Below, piece by piece: positions 59,172-64,000 of a stretch of 64,000 bases of DNA. The notes beneath the pieces are model-generated. The model was not told the DNA's origin. It ran no database searches and saw nothing but the letters and a program-made list of their open reading frames with translations. Both the position numbers and the translations under genes were made by a program. The stretch is taken from contig CAVPJQ010000017.1 of assembly GCA_963705495.1 (NCBI GenBank), positions 15,760-79,759 on the forward strand, written 5' to 3'. The stretch's first letter is position 1; the number at the start of each line of letters is the position of its first letter. Origin of the DNA: DATBVX01 sp963705495 (GTDB lineage: Bacteria; Pseudomonadota; Gammaproteobacteria; Steroidobacterales; Steroidobacteraceae).

Positions 59172-60776
59172 CTAGCGCCGCAGGTCGACGTTGCGGGTCT
59201 CGCGCATGAAGATCAGGCCCACGATCCCGGTTCCGAGGGCCACGACGATCGGGTACCAGAGCCCGTAGTAGATGTCCCCGGCGCGCACGACCAGCGCCGC
59301 TGCAATGAAGGGCAGAAAGCCGCCGAACCAGCCGTTGCCGATGTGATAGGGCAGGCTCATCGATGAATAGCGAATGCGGGTCGGGAAAAGCTCGACCAGG
59401 AAAGCGGCGATCGGTCCGTACACCATCGTCACGTAAAGCATGAGCACCGCGAGCAGGAGCACCGTCATGGGCTTGTTCATGCGCGCCGGGTCCGCTTTCG
59501 CCGGATAATCACTGCTCTCCAGCGCCTGCTTGTATGCGGCTTCATCAAAGCCCGTGAGCGTCTCGCCGGCGATCGTGGTCACAACATCGGCGTCGCCGGT
59601 TGGAGGCAGAGAGGTGTAACTCAGCCCCGCCTTGGTGAGGAAATCCTTGGCTCGATCGCAGGGCGTCGAAGGTTTGGCAAAGATGTTGAAGTGACAGTCG
59701 CGCGCGGCCACGGTGACGGCGGCACGATCCTCGTAGTCTCCGAGCGCGGGATTGGCGTAGTGCGTCAGTCCCTTGAAGACCGGGATGAAGGTGAAGGCCG
59801 CAAGCAGACAGCCCGTGACGAGGACGGGCTTGCGTCCGATGCGATCCGAGAGACGGCCGAAGAAGATGAAGAACGGCGTCCCGATCAGCAGCGCCACGGC
59901 GACCAGTACGTAGGACAGCTTGAAATCGACCTTGAGTGTGTTCTGAAGAAAGAAGAGTGCGTAGAACTGGCCCGTGTACCACACGACGCCCTGCCCGGCC
60001 GTCGCGCCGAAGAGGGCCAGCAGCACGATCTTGAAATTGCTCCAGTTACCGAAACTCTCCGTGAGCGGCGCGCGCGACTGGCGGCCTTGCGCTTTCATTT
60101 CCGCAAATAGCGGCGACTCGCTCAGCTTGAGGCGGATGTAGACCGAAATCGCGAGCAGGAACACCGAGAGCAGAAAGGGAATGCGCCAGCCCGAGGCCTT
60201 GAACTCATCATCTCCAAAGCCGATCCGGCAGGCCAGGATGACTGCGAGCGAGAGAAAGAAACCGAGCGTCGCAGTGGTCTGGATCCAGCTGGTGTAATAG
60301 CCGCGTTGGCCGTGCGGTGCATGCTCCGCGACATAGGTCGCCGCGCCACCGTACTCGCCGCCAAGCGCCAGGCCCTGCGCCAGCCGCAGCGTCACCAGCA
60401 GCACCGGCGCCCAGATCCCGATCTGCGCGTAGGTGGGCAGCACGCCGACCAACGCGGTTCCCAAACCCATTACGACGATGGTAATCAGGAAGGTGTACTT
60501 GCGGCCGACGAGGTCGCCGATCCGGCCGAAGATCAGCGCCCCGAAGGGGCGCACCGCGAACCCTGCGCCGAAGGTGGCGAGGCTCGCCAGGAAGGCCGCG
60601 GTGTCATTGCCCGGTGGGAAGAACAGCGCACCGAAGAAGACCGCGAGCGTCCCGTAGAGATAGAAGTCATACCACTCGAAGACAGTGCCCAGCGCCGCGG
60701 CAAAAATAATGCGCCGGTGGGCGCGATCGATGCCATTTACTGCCGTTTGGGGGTGTGTTTCTTGTTTTTTCGCCAC
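59172..60776 (-). CDS. MFS transporter of the metabolite:H+ symporter (MHS) family
   Basis: A 534-residue, 12-helix transporter with MHS signatures (GTVFEWYDFYLYGTLA, RPFGALIFGRIGDLVGRK, RLAQGLALGGEYGGAATYVA). About 100 extra residues lie between the eighth and ninth helices (about 340-440), a soluble insertion with Cys residues (ARDCHFNIF, STPCDRAKDF). MHS members import organic acids, shikimate, betaines or dicarboxylates with protons. The substrate is unknown. The start codon at 60776 lies 74 bases from the divergent CmcJ-like gene. Confidence 0.88.
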   Translation of the reverse strand: MAKKQETHPQTAVNGIDRAHRRIIFAAALGTVFEWYDFYLYGTLAVFFGALFFPPGNDTAAFLASLATFGAGFAVRPFGALIFGRIGDLVGRKYTFLITIVVMGLGTALVGVLPTYAQIGIWAPVLLVTLRLAQGLALGGEYGGAATYVAEHAPHGQRGYYTSWIQTTATLGFFLSLAVILACRIGFGDDEFKASGWRIPFLLSVFLLAISVYIRLKLSESPLFAEMKAQGRQSRAPLTESFGNWSNFKIVLLALFGATAGQGVVWYTGQFYALFFLQNTLKVDFKLSYVLVAVALLIGTPFFIFFGRLSDRIGRKPVLVTGCLLAAFTFIPVFKGLTHYANPALGDYEDRAAVTVAARDCHFNIFAKPSTPCDRAKDFLTKAGLSYTSLPPTGDADVVTTIAGETLTGFDEAAYKQALESSDYPAKADPARMNKPMTVLLLAVLMLYVTMVYGPIAAFLVELFPTRIRYSSMSLPYHIGNGWFGGFLPFIAAALVVRAGDIYYGLWYPIVVALGTGIVGLIFMRETRNVDLRR

Positions 60777-60850
60777 GGCGCTGCTCCCGGTGCTGTGGGC
60801 GCTACTCTACCCATTGCGAGCCACGCGGACACAGTCCATTATTTTTCCCC

Positions 60851-61705
60851 ATGGCAGGATTCGAGTCCGACCTGATCGCGCAATGTCCAACCGTCGAATC
60901 GACGGTCAACTATCTCGATGAGATGGACGAGCTGCCGGTGTTCTATGCGGACAAGCAGCAGGACAACAACCTCAAGCTTTCCACTCACCGGATCGTGGTG
61001 CATGACGCGCGTCCGGTGCAGGCACGCCTGTCGCTCGATCGCGAGGGATTTCGACTCGTCGCACATCGCACCGCCATGGTCAATTTTCGTGACAGCGATG
61101 AAGTGCAGAAAGTCTACCGGCTGGAAATCGAACGACTGATCGCCGATCTCACCGGAGCGTCCAAGGTCCTCGCTACCGGGGCGGTGCTGCGTTGGGGGGA
61201 ACGATCCGCAAATTCGGGCGCGCTTCTCAATTCACGCCCCGCGCGATTCGTGCATGTCGACTACAGCCGCAAGTCATTCGATGAGTTTGCACGGCTGCAC
61301 CTGAAGAATGCCGGCGTGGAGGATCCGGCGCCCTGGCTCGAGGGCAGGTATGCGGCGTTCAACATCTGGCGCGTCCTCTCACCGCCGCCTCAGGATGTAC
61401 CGCTCGGCATCTGCGCGGCGCCGAGCACGCGCTTGACTGACGTCGTGACGGGCATGGCGGTGATCGACCCGCCCAATGCGCCCGAGCTGCGCTTCGAGTC
61501 CTCGCTCTACCGGTTCAATCCCGAGCATCGCTGGTTCTACTTCTCGGGCATGCGAGCCGATGAGGCACTGGTATTCAAGGCCTTCGACTCGGAGCTCGGA
61601 CGCGTCCAGGGTTGTCCGCACAGTGCCTTCAACGACCCAACCTGTCCCGAGGGTGTCACGCCGCGCGCGAGCGTCGAGATTCGTGCCTACGCCTACTTCG
61701 GTTGA
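60851..61705 (+). CDS. CmcJ/NvfI-type oxidoreductase-like protein
   Basis: A 284-residue protein from ATG 60851; the frame extends to 60755 without support, and no clear ribosome site is seen. The sequence pattern fits this group of 2-oxoglutarate/iron-type or non-haem hydroxylase/isomerase-like proteins: LSTHRIVVHDARPVQARLSL, FRLVAHRTAMVNFRDS, ARFVHVDYSRKSFDEFA, RYAAFNIWRVLSPPPQDVPL, FSGMRADEALVFKAFDS, CPHSAF and RASVEIRAYAYF. Conserved His residues (VDYS preceded by VH, CPHS) could bind iron. The reaction is not known. It probably forms its own transcript, with the mod operon starting 72 bases downstream. Confidence 0.8.
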   Translation: MAGFESDLIAQCPTVESTVNYLDEMDELPVFYADKQQDNNLKLSTHRIVVHDARPVQARLSLDREGFRLVAHRTAMVNFRDSDEVQKVYRLEIERLIADLTGASKVLATGAVLRWGERSANSGALLNSRPARFVHVDYSRKSFDEFARLHLKNAGVEDPAPWLEGRYAAFNIWRVLSPPPQDVPLGICAAPSTRLTDVVTGMAVIDPPNAPELRFESSLYRFNPEHRWFYFSGMRADEALVFKAFDSELGRVQGCPHSAFNDPTCPEGVTPRASVEIRAYAYFG

Positions 61706-61723
61706 CGCATCCCGCTTGCAGTT

Positions 61724-61747
61724 CGCTATATCCGCGCCAGAATAACG
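61724..61747. promoter_or_regulatory. Candidate ModE operator
   Basis: A 24-base imperfect dyad begins CGCTATAT (61724-61731) and ends AATAACG (61741-61747). It lies 30-54 bases upstream of the modA start and resembles, from memory, the enterobacterial ModE site in length and half-sites (CGTTATAT...ACATAACG). ModE with molybdate represses modABC. The centre is less conserved. Confidence 0.5.
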
Positions 61748-61777
61748 GTCCCCACCTCTGTCAACCGGGACTGTGTC

Positions 61778-62557
61778 ATGCCTGTCATCCGCCGACTCCT
61801 TGTGGCACTTCTTCTTGCGAGCTGCCTGGCCTCTGGCGCCACGCTCGCCGCCGATACCGCGGGCGCTCAGCCCATCACGGTCTTTGCTGCGGCTTCGCTG
61901 ACTGAGGCCCTGCAGCAGATCGCCGTGCAGATGCAGCCGGGGGGCACGCAGATGAGAATGTCGTTCGCATCCAGCTCCACCCTCGCACGGCAGATCGAGA
62001 ATGGCGCCGCCGCGGATATCTTTGTCTGCGCTGATGAGGAATGGATGGTCTATCTCGATAAGCGCAAGCTCATCGCCAAGGCCACCTGGACGCGTCCCAT
62101 CGGCAATGACCTCGTGATTGTCGCGCCGGCCGATGAGGCTGCCTCGATCGCGCTCGAACCGAGGTTCGACCTGGCTGGATATCTCGGCGAACGACGCCTG
62201 GCTGTTGGTGATCCGGATCATGTTCCGGCGGGGCGCTACGCGCGGCAGGCGCTCGAGCACTACGGCTGGTGGGAGACCGTCGAGCCCCACTTGGCTCGCG
62301 CCGAGAACGTGCGCGCTGCACTTGCGCTGGTGGAGCGCGGCGAGGCGCCGCTCGGCATCGTGTACACAACCGATGCTTTGGCATCGAAGGCGGTCCGGGT
62401 CGTTGCCGCCTTCCCGCCCAATAGTCATGAGCCTATTCTCTATTCATTTGCGGCAATCACTGGACACGACAATCCGCGGGTTCGCGCGGCACTGCGCGCC
62501 ATTACGACGGGCGAAGCACTCGAGGTCTATCGCAAAAGCGGATTCGAGGTGAAGTGA
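61778..62557 (+). CDS. modA: Molybdate ABC transporter substrate-binding protein ModA
   Basis: A 259-residue periplasmic protein with a signal peptide (LLVALLLASCLASGATLA). Family motifs are ITVFAAASLTEALQQIA at the start of the mature protein, FASSSTLARQIENGAAADIF and a C-terminal FEVK. The Ser-rich FASSSTL segment contacts the tetrahedral oxyanion. It binds molybdate (and probably tungstate) for import. modB starts four bases before its stop codon (GTGA overlap), and modC follows. A candidate ModE site lies upstream. Molybdenum would serve the cofactor of nitrate reductase or other molybdoenzymes. Confidence 0.93.
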   Translation: MPVIRRLLVALLLASCLASGATLAADTAGAQPITVFAAASLTEALQQIAVQMQPGGTQMRMSFASSSTLARQIENGAAADIFVCADEEWMVYLDKRKLIAKATWTRPIGNDLVIVAPADEAASIALEPRFDLAGYLGERRLAVGDPDHVPAGRYARQALEHYGWWETVEPHLARAENVRAALALVERGEAPLGIVYTTDALASKAVRVVAAFPPNSHEPILYSFAAITGHDNPRVRAALRAITTGEALEVYRKSGFEVK

Positions 62558-63252
62558 GCCCATTCACTCTCAGCCCGCAGGAATGGCAGGCGTTCTGGCT
62601 CAGCCTCGACGTCGCTGCGCGCAGCGTCATCTTCAGCCTGCCGCTCGCAATCGCCGTGGCCTGGGTGCTGGCGCGCCGGCGCTTCCTTGGCCGTACCGTC
62701 GTCGACGCTTTCGTGCATCTGCCTCTGGTGCTGCCACCGGTGGTGGTCGGCTATTTTCTGCTGCTGATGTTCGGCACGCGCGGGCCGATTGGTGGCTGGC
62801 TCAAGGACACGTTTGATCTGCAGCTCGTCTTCACGACGGCGGGCGCTGCACTTGCGACCGCAGTCATGTCCTTCCCGCTGGTGGTGCGTGCGATTCGGCT
62901 TTCCATCGAAAACATCGATCCGGGCCTCGAAGATGTCGCGCGTACGCTCGGAGCGCGAGCGATGGATCGCTTCTTCAGCATCACGCTGCCGCTGATGGCG
63001 CCGGGCATCCTGGTCGGAACGGTTGTGGCCTTTTCCGCAAGTCTCGGAGAGTTCGGTGCGGTGATCACGTTCGCGTCCAACATTCCTGGTGAAACGCAGA
63101 CTCTGCCGCTCGCGCTCTACACGGCGCTGCAAACGCCGAACGGTGATGTCGCGGCCGCGCGTCTTGCCACACTCTCCGTCGGCCTCGGCCTTGCGGGCCT
63201 GCTCGCCTCAGAGTGGGTCGCACGCGCCCTGCGACGGCGCTTCGGCCGCTGA
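62554..63252 (+). CDS. modB: Molybdate ABC transporter permease ModB
   Basis: A 232-residue inner-membrane protein with five to six helices and a GTG start overlapping modA. The binding-protein-dependent transport signature DVARTLGARAMDRFFSITLP is present, including the EAA-type loop that docks to the ATPase. It forms the channel of the molybdate importer with the ModC subunit. VVDAFVHLPLVLPPVVVGY and GEFGAVITFASNIPGETQTL are also characteristic. The stop codon (63250-63252) is immediately followed by the modC ATG. Confidence 0.94.
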   Translation: MSPFTLSPQEWQAFWLSLDVAARSVIFSLPLAIAVAWVLARRRFLGRTVVDAFVHLPLVLPPVVVGYFLLLMFGTRGPIGGWLKDTFDLQLVFTTAGAALATAVMSFPLVVRAIRLSIENIDPGLEDVARTLGARAMDRFFSITLPLMAPGILVGTVVAFSASLGEFGAVITFASNIPGETQTLPLALYTALQTPNGDVAAARLATLSVGLGLAGLLASEWVARALRRRFGR

Positions 63253-64000
63253 ATGCTCGAATTCCAGGCAACACTGCGGCGCGAGGCGTTCGAGCTCAAC
63301 GTCGAATTTCTTGCGCCCTCCCCGGGTGTAACGGCCCTCTTCGGTCGTTCCGGCGCCGGCAAGTCGACGGTCGTTGCATTGCTCGCGGGACTACTGACTC
63401 CAGAGCGCGGCCGCCTCGTCGTGGAGGGCCAGGTGCTGTTCGATCCCGCTGCGGGAGTGAACGTACCGACGGAAGAGCGTGGCATCGCCTGTGTATTCCA
63501 GGATGCCCGGCTTTTCCCACATCTCGACGTACGCGCTAACCTGCGTTACGGGCTGAATCGGGTCCGCGACCGCGCCGCGCCGATCAATGAACGCGAAATC
63601 GTCGAGTTGCTCGGGCTCGGGCCGCTCCTGGAGCGTCGAGTGCATCAGTTGTCGGGGGGCGAAAAGCAGCGCGTCTCGCTCGGCCGCGCGCTGCTCGCGC
63701 AACCGCGCCTGTTGCTGCTCGATGAGCCACTCGCCTCGCTCGACACTGCGCGGCGCGAGGAAGTCCTGCCGTACCTCGAAAGACTGCGAGATGAGGTGCG
63801 CATACCGATCGTGCATGTGAGTCATTCCTTCGATGAAGTGCTGCGACTCGCCGAGCACGTTGTGCTCCTGGAACATGGCGAGGTGCTGGCGTCGGGCTCC
63901 GTATCGCACATTTGCCTCGAGCCAGCGCTGCACGCGATCGTTGGCGAAAGCGTGATGGGGAGCGTGCTCGAAGGCAGTGTGGTCGGCTACGACGCCGAGG
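63253..64000 (+). CDS. modC: Molybdate ABC transporter ATP-binding protein ModC, 3' end outside window
   Basis: The gene is open to the window end, 249 codons so far. Walker A GRSGAGKST (31-39), Q-loop VFQDARLFPH, signature LSGGEKQR (133-140), Walker B LLLLDEP (153-159) and the His of HVSHS (191) are all in place. An extra C-terminal region begins near residue 205 and should become the molybdate-binding MOP domain that controls activity. The ATG directly adjoins the modB stop, so modABC is one operon. Confidence 0.93.
   Translation, partial: MLEFQATLRREAFELNVEFLAPSPGVTALFGRSGAGKSTVVALLAGLLTPERGRLVVEGQVLFDPAAGVNVPTEERGIACVFQDARLFPHLDVRANLRYGLNRVRDRAAPINEREIVELLGLGPLLERRVHQLSGGEKQRVSLGRALLAQPRLLLLDEPLASLDTARREEVLPYLERLRDEVRIPIVHVSHSFDEVLRLAEHVVLLEHGEVLASGSVSHICLEPALHAIVGESVMGSVLEGSVVGYDAE

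Overview
The window is GC-rich DNA from a Gram-negative proteobacterium. TonB-dependent receptors, RND efflux, porins, Tat-exported oxidoreductases and lipoproteins are all present. The mix of UrcA-family proteins, HAF-repeat proteins, CadC-like winged-helix/TPR regulators and many secreted small proteins suggests a gammaproteobacterium near Steroidobacterales/Xanthomonadales; that placement is inference. No rRNA, tRNA, CRISPR array or complete transposon was seen.

Layout. 1-6.6 kb: end of an amidohydrolase, an S9 peptidase, and a compact minus-strand denitrification cluster (copper nitrite reductase fused to cytochrome c, then NirV-like and Sco-like proteins). 6.8-12.7 kb: a FAD oxidoreductase, a diguanylate cyclase, a secreted peptide with TVTAR repeats, and a small scarred island (ORF6N remnant, aldo/keto reductase, HEPN-domain gene, second degenerate copy of the reductase 3' end). 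12.8-20.1 kb: TonB receptor with an adjacent winged-helix/TPR regulator, and a coupled HAF-repeat/Kelch-repeat pair. 20.2-26.4 kb: small enzymes (VOC, alpha/beta hydrolase, GFA), an M20 amidohydrolase with an MFS transporter, and a haloperoxidase-like protein. 26.6-37.4 kb: a second winged-helix/TPR regulator, a delta-60/Calx-beta surface protein, a LuxR-type AAA regulator and small secreted proteins.

37.5-49.8 kb: a signalling and phosphate-themed region. It holds a hybrid sensor kinase, a response regulator, a REC-adenylate cyclase, a PstS-like protein, a phosphate-selective-type porin, a Sco protein, two tandem copies of a tiny membrane-protein gene, a Crp/Fnr regulator, a phosphatase-kinase fusion and a PAP2 phosphatase. 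At least ten single-base frame breaks fall here, nearly all explained by one extra base, whereas the long genes on both sides are intact. This is either local sequence error or local gene decay and should be settled before any gene here is interpreted as broken.

49.7-64 kb: a zinc-uptake type cluster (permease, binding protein, outer-membrane protein, small Cys/His protein, no ATPase seen), an UrcA protein, an RND efflux pump with its adaptor, an outer-membrane barrel, an MHS-family transporter, a CmcJ/NvfI-type protein, and modABC behind a candidate ModE operator, with modC running off the window end.

The most unusual items are the single-chain metallophosphatase plus HipA/PI-kinase-like protein at 47063-48925, the TVTAR repeat peptide at 9935-10306, the HEPN gene flanked by two copies of the same gene end, and the tandem small membrane-protein genes near 45.4-46.1 kb.
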